Positions 25,686 to 33,182 are shown, counted from the stretch's first letter. The stretch is 34,720 nt of DNA from Desmonostoc geniculatum HA4340-LM1 (GCA_019359545.1 JAHHHB010000078.1:1-34720); one strand, 5' to 3'. Made by a program: numbers and translations. Notes: a model not told the origin generated them from the sequence alone.

Positions 25686-26639
25686 ATGAATAATTTCATC
25701 AAAATTATATATAAAATATCGTTTCTTTTCCTATTGATAAGTTGTCAGAAAGATGATAAACGAGTGGAAATACCCTGCTGTAGTCCCCTACCAGAAAATG
25801 AAATTAAATTGCAAGCCACGCAACAAACAGTGATGATAATTGGTAAGGGTAAAGGAACAGGATTCATCATAGGACAAGACGGTTATAAACACTATGTTCT
25901 GACTTCTAAGCACGTTGTTGGTTTTGAACCTGCTCAAGATGTAACACTTCCTCCTGACTTGAGTGATGAGGAAAAAAAATTATTTACAGATCCACATGAA
26001 GATCCATACAAAGTAGTAGCCTACGATGGAAAACAATTCCAAGAATATGTAATTAATTACAAAGAAGTGAAAAAAGATTCTAAATTAGATTTGGCAATTA
26101 TTCAGTTTGATAGTCAAAGTCAAGGAAAGAAATATCCCATCGCTAGGCTTGCGGCATTACCTGTTTCAAAGAACCAAAATGTTTATATTTATGGATTTAA
26201 GGATTGTGATGAAAATTCAAGAAAAAGAAGAGAAGAATTTAATAAAGGAAAAATATTGTCAGATGATAAAAATTTCAGCAAAGATGATAGCTATACTTTA
26301 GAATATACAAATCCCACAATTCTTGGTATGAGCGGGAGTCCTGTTTATGATGTAGCAGGAAGGATTATAGCTATTCATGGCAAACCAGGGAAGCCATTTA
26401 GAGAGAAAAAACAGTATGTATTTAGAGAGTGTCCTCCTTTGACTTCTTATTATGGTAAGAATAAGGGTATTTCTATAAAAACTTTTAAGAATTCTGAGTT
26501 AGCGAAAAATTTACCATTCAAGTTAGCATTTGAGGAAAAAGCAGTTGATACAGCTGCCCTTCAAAATACAAAAAATAATAACAAGTTATTAAATAACACA
26601 CCTAATGGCGAAATTCGCTTTAAAAAATATAATAAGTAG
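25686..26639 (+). CDS. Trypsin-like serine protease lipoprotein with C-terminal RFK motif
   Basis: 317 residues. N-terminal lipoprotein signal: hydrophobic 'ISFLFLLIS' then Cys20 (lipobox L-I-S-C), so it should be exported and lipid-anchored. Trypsin-like domain ~45-265 with His76 ('VLTSKHVV'), Asp135 ('KLDLAIIQF') and Ser216 ('LGMSGSPVYD'); triad complete. Two further Cys at 31-32. After a low-complexity linker (~283-305) it ends in 'NGEIRFKKYNK', matching the 'IRFKEAK' end of the kinase at the head of the cluster. The same-strand position and similar codon use suggest it belongs to the cluster even though a MITE now intervenes. Substrate unknown; Arg/Lys cleavage would be typical of the fold. 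Confidence 0.87.
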   Translation: MNNFIKIIYKISFLFLLISCQKDDKRVEIPCCSPLPENEIKLQATQQTVMIIGKGKGTGFIIGQDGYKHYVLTSKHVVGFEPAQDVTLPPDLSDEEKKLFTDPHEDPYKVVAYDGKQFQEYVINYKEVKKDSKLDLAIIQFDSQSQGKKYPIARLAALPVSKNQNVYIYGFKDCDENSRKRREEFNKGKILSDDKNFSKDDSYTLEYTNPTILGMSGSPVYDVAGRIIAIHGKPGKPFREKKQYVFRECPPLTSYYGKNKGISIKTFKNSELAKNLPFKLAFEEKAVDTAALQNTKNNNKLLNNTPNGEIRFKKYNK

Positions 26640-26779
26640 CACAAAATAAAGCTAGTCTCCAGTACAGTCAATACCCAGCCAGAACTCTAATTAGATAAAT
26701 ACACTCGCCATATCTGTGACGACATCAAGTAAAATAGCAACTCCAGCACCTACGGACTGAAGTTACCACACTTTCACTT
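26640..26779. other. Spacer between convergent genes
   Basis: No gene or strong hairpin found in these 140 bases between the lipoprotein protease and purQ. Confidence 0.4.
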
Positions 26780-27457
26780 TTAAACCAACGCTGCCACCTT
26801 CTCTAACAATCCTTGAAATAAGCGTAAGCCATCGCTGTTGCCCAACATCGCATCAGACGCCCTTTCTGGGTGCGGCATCATACCCAAGACATTGCCTTGA
26901 CGATCGCAAATCCCCGCAATATTATTCAATGAACCATTGGGATTCTCTCCTGCATAGCGGAACAAGACTTGTCCGTTATCTTCAATTGCTGCCAAAGTAT
27001 CTGTGTCAGCGTAGAATCGTCCTTCGCCGTGGGCAATGGGCAAAGTGATAATTTCGTCATCCTTATAAGCTTGCGTCCAAGGTAGATTGGTACGCTCAAC
27101 TTTGATCGAAACGCGATCGCAAATAAAATGCAAATCTCGATTTTTGGTCAACACCCCCGGCAACAGACCAGCTTCAGTTAATACCTGAAACCCGTTACAA
27201 ATACCGAGGACAAATTTACCCTTTTGGGCATGTTCCACAACCTGCTGCATCACAGGCGAAAACCGGGCGATGGCACCACAGCGGAGATAATCCCCGTAAC
27301 TAAAGCCACCAGGTATAACAACAACATCCAAATCAGCAATGTCTGTGTCTTGATGCCAAACCATACGAGTCGGTTGCCCCAACAAGTCTCTGGTCACATA
27401 AGCGACATCGCGATCGCAATTAGAACCCGGAAAAACAACAACACCGAATTTAGTCAT
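26780..27457 (-). CDS. purQ: Phosphoribosylformylglycinamidine synthase, glutaminase subunit PurQ
   Basis: 225 residues, the normal PurQ length. Class-I glutaminase features: 'FGVVVFPGSNCDRDV' at the N-terminus, 'VIPGGFSYGDYLRCGAIARF', nucleophile Cys in 'LGICNGFQVL', and the His-Glu pair in 'GMMPHPERASD'. It supplies ammonia from glutamine to PurL in the fourth step of purine synthesis. PurS is encoded 196 bp upstream on the same strand, with a repeat block between them; purL is not in the window. Highly conserved sequence, so certain. Confidence 0.98.
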   Translation of the reverse strand: MTKFGVVVFPGSNCDRDVAYVTRDLLGQPTRMVWHQDTDIADLDVVVIPGGFSYGDYLRCGAIARFSPVMQQVVEHAQKGKFVLGICNGFQVLTEAGLLPGVLTKNRDLHFICDRVSIKVERTNLPWTQAYKDDEIITLPIAHGEGRFYADTDTLAAIEDNGQVLFRYAGENPNGSLNNIAGICDRQGNVLGMMPHPERASDAMLGNSDGLRLFQGLLEKVAALV

Positions 27458-27653
27458 TTGTCAATTGGATTGGGGATTGGGGATTGGGCATGGGGCATGG
27501 GGCATTGGTAGAGGGGAAGGGGAGAGACAAGGGAGACAAGGAAGCTGAGGATATGGAGGAGTTAGGAGTTAGGAGTTATTCTCCCCCTGCCTCCCCTGCC
27601 TCCCCTGCCTCCCCTGCCCCCATGCCCTATTCCCAATGCCCCATGCCCACTCC
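27458..27653. repeat. Repeat block between purS and purQ
   Basis: 'ggattgggcatggggcatgg' type G-rich heptamers (27470-27508), a 'ggagttaggagttaggagtt' repeat (27556-27578) and a 'ctcccctgcctcccctgcct' C-rich repeat (27580-27620), followed by the complementary 'atgccctattcccaatgccc'. The ends can pair into an imperfect stem. Same type as at 15304-15427. Confidence 0.85.
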
Positions 27654-27932
27654 CTAAAAGACCCCTGTCTGTGATTCGACCTCAATTAAATCAAAGCGAT
27701 AATTTTCAATCACCGGATTTGCTAGCATTTGGTCACAGATGTTATTGAGGTCTTGACGCGCTTTTTTTTCATCCGGCGAGACGATGGTGAGTTCAATGTA
27801 CTTACCAATCCGCACTTGCTCAACGTTATCGTATCCCATTTGCTGGAGACCGGATTGTACAGCCACACCAGCAGGGTCTAAGACTGAGGGACGAAGTGTC
27901 ACGTGAATTTTAGCTAGATACTTCCTTTGCAC
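27654..27932 (-). CDS. purS: Phosphoribosylformylglycinamidine synthase subunit PurS
   Basis: 92 residues, the normal PurS length: 'YLAKIHVTLRPSVLDPAGVA', 'GLQQMGYDNVEQVRIGKYIE' and 'MLANPVIENYRFDLIE'. The core 'DPAG..V...L..MG......VR.GK' is diagnostic. Together with PurQ and the small-type PurL it makes the FGAM synthase complex. It is transcribed before purQ on the same strand, separated by a repeat block. A HIP1-like site is immediately upstream. Confidence 0.97.
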   Translation of the reverse strand: MQRKYLAKIHVTLRPSVLDPAGVAVQSGLQQMGYDNVEQVRIGKYIELTIVSPDEKKARQDLNNICDQMLANPVIENYRFDLIEVESQTGVF

Positions 27933-28078
27933 GGGCTTTTTGGTGAATGCTGCGATCGCTATACTATAACTTTCTGTTCCAACTGAGTGAAAATAAGATT
28001 ACGAAGCAGTTAAAGTTAATTTTTTAATTAGCCAGTCCAACAGCTTCAAATTACAGTGGCATATTTAAATAATTGTCT
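27933..28078. other. Divergent promoter region between purS and zur
   Basis: 146 bases serve both genes. AT-rich boxes ('ctatactataact' at 27959-27971, which could be a -10 on the plus strand) are visible, but I cannot assign a Zur operator with confidence. Confidence 0.35.
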
Positions 28079-28462
28079 ATGACAGTCATACGCACCCGCA
28101 GTCAAGAGCGTATTTTGAACCTGCTAAAAACCATCAAAAAAGGCATTTCGGCCCAGGATATTTATGTAGAACTACGTAACACAAATCAAGGTATGGGTTT
28201 AGCCACGGTTTACCGCTCCTTAGAAGCCTTAAAACTCGAAGGCATGGTACAAATGCGGAATTTGGCTAACGGTGAAGCCCTTTACAGTCTAGCGCAGCAA
28301 GACAAACACCACCTTACTTGCTTGCAATGTGGTACCTCAATTCAAATTAATCAGTGCCCCGTCCATAACCTAGAAGACCAGCTAGAAACCAGCCATAAGT
28401 TTAAAATTTTTTACCACACCCTAGAGTTTTTTGGCTTGTGTAGCCAATGTCAGGCTTTGTAA
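28079..28462 (+). CDS. zur: Fur-family regulator, Zur/FurB type
   Basis: 127 residues from the ATG at 28079 (an in-frame TTG at 28073 is less likely). Winged-helix N-terminus with 'IRTRSQERILNLLKTIKKGI', 'SAQDIYVELR' and recognition helix 'GLATVYRSLEALKLEGMV'. The C-terminal metal domain shows 'KHHLTCLQCG' and 'FGLCSQCQAL', two Cys-x-x-Cys pairs of the structural zinc site, plus His-rich ligands. By resemblance to the cyanobacterial FurB proteins, which act as Zur, I call it a zinc-responsive repressor; Fur/PerR functions are less likely because of the sequence pattern. It binds DNA with Zn and controls zinc uptake and stress genes in other cyanobacteria. Confidence 0.86.
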   Translation: MTVIRTRSQERILNLLKTIKKGISAQDIYVELRNTNQGMGLATVYRSLEALKLEGMVQMRNLANGEALYSLAQQDKHHLTCLQCGTSIQINQCPVHNLEDQLETSHKFKIFYHTLEFFGLCSQCQAL

Positions 28463-28606
28463 AGGGTATGGGGAGGTGTGGGAGGTGTGGGAGGTGTGGG
28501 AGGAGAGGAAGGTTAAGAAGCTTTTTTCTAATCTCCCCACACTCCCTACACTTCCCCATCCCCCCACACTCCCCCATCCCCCCACACTTCCCCATCCCCC
28601 CACTCC
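28463..28606. repeat. Tandem G-rich (GGGAGGTGT) and C-rich (CCCCACACT) repeats
   Basis: About four copies of 'gggaggtgt' (28470-28505) are followed, after 'taagaagcttttttct', by 'cccccacacttccccatc' type repeats (28535-28605). The two tracts are complementary and can form a long hairpin between two convergent genes. ORFs through it are repeat artefacts. Confidence 0.85.
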
Positions 28607-29614
28607 TCACCCAGGCCGATTATTCCCTGTCGATATTTCCCCACTAAACAAGGGGTTAGAGTTTCCATTAGTAGCGTCCGTAACAATGGAACGCATCCCT
28701 TCTAGAGTCGCGGGAATACTGCGGGGGTCCATAAACATGACCTTGCTGCTGTCGCTGCTGCCAATCTTTGTACCCATTTCTAGATAATTTTGGGCGAGTA
28801 AAAACTGCAACGCTTGTTGTGCGTTTGCTTCAGATTTGAGAGTATTGGTAATAATTTGCATTGCCTCTGCGGTTGCTTGGGCTTTAAGAACTTGTTGCTG
28901 ACGTTCAGCTTGGGCTTGCAAGACAATGGTTTTTTGTTGGGCTTCTGCTTGCAAAATTGTCGCTTTTTGACGAGCTTCGGCATCTAAAATTTGTGCCTCC
29001 GCTTTACCTCTGGCAGTATTGACGGCAGCTTCGCGTTCACCCTCAGAATTGAGAATTGCTGCCCGTCTGCGCCGTTCTGCCGACATTTGCAATTCCATTG
29101 ATTCCCGCACTGCTTGAGAAGGAATAATATCTCGCAGTTCTACCCGCGTCACTTTTACCCCCCAAGGATCTGTAGCAATGTCCAAATCTCTTAACAAAAG
29201 TTCATTGATTTGGGAACGTGCAGTAAAGGTTTGATCTAACTCCAATTGCCCCATTTCCGAGCGAATTTGAGTCAGCACCATGTTTACCATTGCCGACTGG
29301 AGATTTTCTACTTTATACCAGGCTTTTTCCATATCCACAATCCGCCAGTAAAACACTGCATCTACCTCAATGCCAACGTTGTCGCGGGTGATGCATTTTT
29401 GGGGAGGAATATCTAAGACTTTTTCGCGGATGGTTTCTTGATAAACGATTTTATCTAGGAAAGGAATTACAAAGTTCAAACCTGGTTCTAGCTTTTTGTT
29501 ATAGCTACCCAATCTTTCCACCAAAGCTTCATTGCCTTGGTTGACGACTTTCACAGTTCCTGCCACGGCACCACCACCAAGGGCTAAAAAGACTAGTAAA
29601 AATAACTGTTCCAT
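28607..29614 (-). CDS. SPFH/band-7 (slipin/stomatin-like) membrane protein
   Basis: 335 residues. N-terminal membrane helix 'LFLLVFLALGGGAVAGTV', then the SPFH domain ('NQGNEALVERLGSYNKKLEP', 'VLDIPPQKCITRDNVGIEVD', 'VKVTRVELRDIIP') and a long Ala/Glu/Gln-rich coiled coil (~195-260, e.g. 'AEAQQKTIVLQAQAERQQQV'). It oligomerises into membrane-associated assemblies that shield or organise membrane proteases and lipid domains. AGGAG lies seven bases before the ATG. The NfeD gene sits directly upstream on the same strand (136 bp), the usual nfeD-slipin pairing, which supports the assignment. No truncation. Confidence 0.94.
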   Translation of the reverse strand: MEQLFLLVFLALGGGAVAGTVKVVNQGNEALVERLGSYNKKLEPGLNFVIPFLDKIVYQETIREKVLDIPPQKCITRDNVGIEVDAVFYWRIVDMEKAWYKVENLQSAMVNMVLTQIRSEMGQLELDQTFTARSQINELLLRDLDIATDPWGVKVTRVELRDIIPSQAVRESMELQMSAERRRRAAILNSEGEREAAVNTARGKAEAQILDAEARQKATILQAEAQQKTIVLQAQAERQQQVLKAQATAEAMQIITNTLKSEANAQQALQFLLAQNYLEMGTKIGSSDSSKVMFMDPRSIPATLEGMRSIVTDATNGNSNPLFSGEISTGNNRPG

Positions 29615-29750
29615 TGTAAATCTCCTGATTTTTTTTAATTAAATATCACTTGAAAGGGGAAATGAGCGGGAGTGGGGGCTGGGGACTGCGGAGAATAACT
29701 CCAAACTCTTGTACAGACGCGATTAATCGCGTCTCTACTCGGCACTCCCA
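29615..29750. repeat. Spacer with gacgcgattaatcgcgtc palindrome
   Basis: The perfect 18-bp palindrome gacgcgattaatcgcgtc at 29715-29732 belongs to the same GTCTCTAC/GAGACG dispersed family as 7280-7342. It lies between nfeD and the slipin gene. Confidence 0.75.
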
Positions 29751-30185
29751 TTAAGAACTCAACAAATTTTCTGGTATCACAATTAAGGTGGTGCCTTCTC
29801 TCCTCACCACATAAACTCTTTGATTGGACGCTATGCGGAATTTGTCATCGTCACATCGTGCTTGCCAAGAATTTCCCTCGTACAGCACTCGCCCTGTTTT
29901 ACCAGGTGGAATTTCTGTGAGGGTTTCAGCTGTGACTGCATCTTGAATTTTTGACTTGCGTCGTCGCGGTTGCAAAAAGCGACGGGAAAGCAGAATTAGT
30001 GTTGTGGAAAGTAACAGCCAAACTACAATTTGCAACCATAAACTTGTCAAACCGACTCCAGACAGCAGCGCCACGACAAAAGCGCTAATTCCCATCATGA
30101 AGGCGACGAAGGCCGATGGTAAGAACAGTTCCATTAAACAGAGAACTGATCCTGCAAGAAGCCAAATTAAAGTAAAACTTGGCAT
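29751..30185 (-). CDS. nfeD: NfeD-family membrane protein
   Basis: 144 residues, the short NfeD type. Two or three transmembrane helices at ~5-65 ('IWLLAGSVLCLMELFLPSAF', 'FVVALLSGVGLTSLWL'), then a cytoplasmic OB-fold domain (~80-140: 'GKTGRVLYEGNSWQARCDDD', 'VYVVRREGTTLIVIPEN'). The family occurs with slipins and, in longer forms, carries a ClpP-class protease; this one has no protease part. 'TTAGGAT' is close to the ATG. Forms an operon with the slipin gene downstream. Confidence 0.94.
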   Translation of the reverse strand: MPSFTLIWLLAGSVLCLMELFLPSAFVAFMMGISAFVVALLSGVGLTSLWLQIVVWLLLSTTLILLSRRFLQPRRRKSKIQDAVTAETLTEIPPGKTGRVLYEGNSWQARCDDDKFRIASNQRVYVVRREGTTLIVIPENLLSS

Positions 30186-30419
30186 AGCGCTATCCTAAGA
30201 CTCTACATTGACGTAAATGCATTTATAAGATTAGATACACCCAGACGTAGGCTATTAACGGAAAACAAAATTTGGTTTTTTTACCAATAATTTTGATTAA
30301 TTTCAGTAACAAGGTGTAGCCAGGGGTACACAAGTCCAGTCTATTCTAGCCTTCAAGTTGTTGACAGCTAAATTTAACCGAAATTCATGAGTTGATTTGT
30401 TCCTTAAATTTATACTTTT
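30186..30419. other. Divergent promoter region of nfeD and the PP2C gene
   Basis: No gene is seen. AT-rich stretches near 30258-30300 and 30390-30419 probably carry the two divergent promoters. Confidence 0.35.
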
Positions 30420-32411
30420 ATGATTTTTACTCAACGGATAATTTATTGTATAAATCCAAACTGTCATGACCCAATTAATTTTGAGGAAAATACTGTTTGT
30501 GCCAGTTGTCAAACTCCCCTTGTTCGCCGCTATCTCTGGGCTGTTGGCTCATTGTCTGCCAAAGTACCACCAGGCACTAAGGTAGCAAATAGATATGAAG
30601 TAATTAGACACCAAGTTTGGCTGGATACTCAACCAGGACTACCGCCGGATGTACCTGAGGAATTGCCAAAAGCAGTAATTCCTTATTTACGGTTATATCA
30701 AGAACGGTTGCATTTACCCCAGGTTTATGGGTTTGCTCGTGGCGTTGAGGAGGATGCAGGTGATACTCTTTTATTAGAAAATGTGCCGATAGATGAGACA
30801 GGGCATATTTACCCAACTATTGCCCAGGCGTGGGAGCAAGCAACGGCGGTACGACAAGTTTATTGGCTGTGGCAAATTCTCCAACTTTGGACACCTTTAT
30901 CAGAATTGGGACTTGCCCGCAGTTTATTGGTGCAAGATAATTTGAGAGTCCAAGGTTGGTGTGTGCGACTGTTGGAACTGGTAGAGACGTTTGATGAAAC
31001 GTCTGTACAGTTTGATGAAACATCTCTACAAAAGTTAGGACAGTGTTGGCAGCCTTGGGTAACATCTGCACAAACATCCATAGCCAAAGGGTTGCAGAAT
31101 GTAGTCCAGCAGATGTGTGAAACTGAGGTAGAGTTAGATGTTATTGTTACTCAACTCAATAATTTACTACTAGCATCTGCGGCAGAGTTGCCTTTAAGTC
31201 TCAAGGTGGCAGGTTCCACAGATGTTGGTTTAGTAATGCCACAAAATGAAGATAGTTGTTATCCTAATGCTTTTAGTGACTTAGACGATCGCTTGATACC
31301 CCACTTGTCGATTGTTTGCGATGGTATTGGCGGACATGAAGGCGGTGAAGTTGCTAGCCGGTTGGCAGTGGAGTCTGTGAAGTTGCAAATTCGCGTTTTG
31401 TTAGCGGAGGTTGCAGCCCAAAGTCAAGTTGTATCACCACAGTTGTTGCAAGAACAACTAGAAGCAAGCTTGCGGGTGGTAAACAATGTGATTTCTGCCC
31501 GCAATAATGAGCAAAAACGCCAAGGCAGAGAACGGATGGCGACGACTATTGTCATGGCTGTGCAAGTTCCACAACAAATTCAGACTATTTCTGGTTGGCG
31601 ATCGCACAATAGCCATGAATTATATTTAGCTAATGTTGGTGATAGCCGTGCTTATTGGATTACTCCTAACTATTGTCAGCTATTAACAATAGATGATGAT
31701 GTAGTGACGCGGGAAGTACGTTTTGCTAAAAGCTTGTATCGAAAGGCACTTTTGAGACCAGATGCTACCGCCTTAACTCAAGCTTTGGGGACAAGAGATG
31801 CAGAATCTTTGCGTGTGAGGATTCAGCGTTTTATTGTCGAAGAAGATGGTATATTGCTGTTGTGTTCTGATGGTTTAAGCGATCGCAACTGGGTAGAACA
31901 ATCTTGGCAGGATTATGCCAAACCTGTGTTCGCGGGTGAAGTCACAGTTGAAGATGCTGTCCGCAATTGGATTAATCTGGCAAACGAAAAAAATGGACGT
32001 GATAATATTTCGGTTGTTCTGACTTATTGCCGTGTCTCCCCAGAATATTTAGCAGTTGTTACTCCCACACCGCCAGTAGAAATTGTAGAAGCAGAAATAG
32101 AAGAACCAGAAGAATTACAGGAACTAGAAGAAGAACCAAGCTCTTTCACAGAAAGTTCGCAAGCGCTGCTAGATTTAAATTTAGATTTGGATATTCCAGA
32201 GGAACCAGCTATAAACCCAGAAATTCCACCAACTTTAATCGAAAAACCTAAGCGGGGTAAACGCTTGGTAATGGTGGGGGGAGTGTTGGCGTTGCTTTTT
32301 GGGGGTACAAGTCTGGGATTATTTGCTTGGTGGCAAATTAACCCTCAAGGATTCCAGCAGATGTGTCGGCAACTTCCCCAAAGAGTACAGCAAGTGTGTC
32401 TGCTAAAGTAG
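30420..32411 (+). CDS. Zinc ribbon-pseudokinase-like-PP2C phosphatase, membrane-anchored
   Basis: 663 residues. N-terminal zinc ribbon with Cys10/Cys15 and Cys27/Cys30 ('CINPNC', 'CASC'). A ~200-residue region follows ('RYEVIRHQVWLDTQPG', 'LPQVYGFARG', 'LLLENVPID', 'VYWLWQILQLWTPL') that resembles a degenerate Ser/Thr-kinase domain lacking catalytic motifs; this part is an inference. PP2C domain ~255-525: 'STDVGLVMPQNEDS', 'SIVCDGIGGHEGGEVAS', 'LYLANVGDSRAYW', 'LLLCSDGLSDRN', 'GRDNISVVL', with all metal-binding Asp. A Glu-rich linker and one transmembrane helix near 620-640 close the protein. It should dephosphorylate Ser/Thr in this kinase-rich genome. Residues ~190-204 contain a palindrome-derived duplication. 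Confidence 0.92.
   Translation: MIFTQRIIYCINPNCHDPINFEENTVCASCQTPLVRRYLWAVGSLSAKVPPGTKVANRYEVIRHQVWLDTQPGLPPDVPEELPKAVIPYLRLYQERLHLPQVYGFARGVEEDAGDTLLLENVPIDETGHIYPTIAQAWEQATAVRQVYWLWQILQLWTPLSELGLARSLLVQDNLRVQGWCVRLLELVETFDETSVQFDETSLQKLGQCWQPWVTSAQTSIAKGLQNVVQQMCETEVELDVIVTQLNNLLLASAAELPLSLKVAGSTDVGLVMPQNEDSCYPNAFSDLDDRLIPHLSIVCDGIGGHEGGEVASRLAVESVKLQIRVLLAEVAAQSQVVSPQLLQEQLEASLRVVNNVISARNNEQKRQGRERMATTIVMAVQVPQQIQTISGWRSHNSHELYLANVGDSRAYWITPNYCQLLTIDDDVVTREVRFAKSLYRKALLRPDATALTQALGTRDAESLRVRIQRFIVEEDGILLLCSDGLSDRNWVEQSWQDYAKPVFAGEVTVEDAVRNWINLANEKNGRDNISVVLTYCRVSPEYLAVVTPTPPVEIVEAEIEEPEELQELEEEPSSFTESSQALLDLNLDLDIPEEPAINPEIPPTLIEKPKRGKRLVMVGGVLALLFGGTSLGLFAWWQINPQGFQQMCRQLPQRVQQVCLLK
30982..31032 (+). 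repeat. GTAGAGACG-type palindromic repeat inside the PP2C reading frame
   Basis: 'gtagagacgtttgatgaaac' followed by 'gtctgtacagtttgatgaaac' and 'atctctaca' is an imperfect palindrome of the same GTAGAGACG...CGTCTCTAC family seen between genes. Here it is read in frame as 'VETFDETSVQFDETSLQ'. Confidence 0.7.
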
Positions 32412-32435
32412 GGAATGGCGAATAGAGAATAGGTC

Positions 32436-32702
32436 ATGGCGAAATATCGTCATGTTGATGATGAATATTACGCGATCGATAATGAATGTTGTAATGTTGG
32501 TGATAAATATTACAAGATTGCTTATGAATGTCGTAATGTTGATGATGAATATTACGCGATCAATAATGAATGTTGTAATGTTGGTGATAAATATTACGAG
32601 ATTGCTTATGAATATCGTAATGTTGGTGATGAATATTACGATGTTAAGAAGAAATATTGCAATCTTGCTAAGAATAACTTTTACATTCAGGATGACTGGT
32701 GA
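32436..32702 (+). CDS. ORF of twelve heptapeptide repeats, function unknown
   Basis: 88 codons. After MAKY, twelve consecutive 21-bp units fill the frame exactly to a TGA at 32700-32702 (units at 32448, 32469, ... 32679). Heptad consensus is [YRC]-[NAKE]-[VI]-[DGA]-[DNY]-[EK]-[YC], e.g. 'RNVDDEY', 'YAINNEC', 'CNVGDKY', 'YEIAYEC/Y'. The units alternate with a 42-bp and, more exactly, 84-bp period. It begins 24 bp after the PP2C stop and may be translated with it; 'TAGG' precedes the ATG. I recognise no family. Because the repeat lacks stops in several frames, the minus strand and another plus frame are open too, so its status as a real protein is uncertain. Confidence 0.45.
   Translation: MAKYRHVDDEYYAIDNECCNVGDKYYKIAYECRNVDDEYYAINNECCNVGDKYYEIAYEYRNVGDEYYDVKKKYCNLAKNNFYIQDDW
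32448..32699. repeat. 21-bp tandem repeat array, 12 units
   Basis: Units of 21 bp, with higher-order 42- and 84-bp periodicity; 'gtaatgttg(a/g)tgat(g/a)aatattac' recurs four times. The last two units are strongly diverged. The repeat is AT-rich and unlike the G/C-rich repeats elsewhere in the window. Confidence 0.9.
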
Positions 32703-32808
32703 GCCGATAAAGTTGAGCCATCCACTACAGATAACTTTACATGACTTTGGTAAAGGCGATCGCTTATGACGGTTCCCATTCAGATGCGTTACAACATTAT
32801 ACCCCAAG

Positions 32809-33035
32809 GTGTAGGGGCACGGCATTGCCCATTGGTGTCAACTTAAGCTCAAACGCTTATCCCACAATCGTTTTACCCCACCCCCAACCCCTCCCCTTGC
32901 CAAGGGGAGGGGCGATTTTGGCTTTAGACAAAATCGGGGTGGGGTAACGCCGTGATATTGAATGAATTCAAAACTACGTCATGACAAAGGTTTCACGTTA
33001 AGTTGACACCTATGGGCAGTGCCGTGCCCCTACAG
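32809..33035. mobile_element. MITE-like element with 38-bp terminal inverted repeats
   Basis: Left arm 32809-32846 (tgtaggggcacggcattgcc...) and right arm 32998-33035 are inverted repeats with 35 of 38 matches. The inside (about 150 bp) contains the Nostoc-type hairpin 'cccctccccttgcc/aaggggagggg' and a second 'accccacccc/ggggtggggt' stem. No ORF. It lies 148 bp before the STAND gene. Confidence 0.75.
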
Positions 33036-33182
33036 GTGTAACTCACGTAAACGATAACTGCTATATCTATGTGATGTTGTGTGGATATATCATGGCGATC
33101 GCTCTGGGAAGTTGTAAAATCATGTACTACGTGAATCTGCGATAATGTAGGGGTATCACAACCTGCTCCCACAACAGCAAAG
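33036..33182. other. Upstream region of the STAND gene
   Basis: 147 bases with no gene; contains one HIP1 octamer. Presumably promoter and leader of the gene at 33183. Confidence 0.35.

Noticed and set aside
27933..28078. Zur operator in the purS-zur spacer
   Set aside because: 'tgaaaataagatta' looks AT-rich and half-palindromic, but I could not make a convincing inverted repeat.
28401..28787. Overlapping ORFs in the GGGAGGTGT/CCCCACACT block
   Set aside because: Low-complexity translation of repeats overlapping the zur 3' end and the slipin gene.
32403..32825. 140-codon minus-strand ORF rich in Ile/Phe/Asn heptads
   Set aside because: It is the complement of the 21-bp tandem repeat plus flanking non-coding DNA; the plus-strand frame fits the array limits better. 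Membrane-like character follows from AT-rich repeats.
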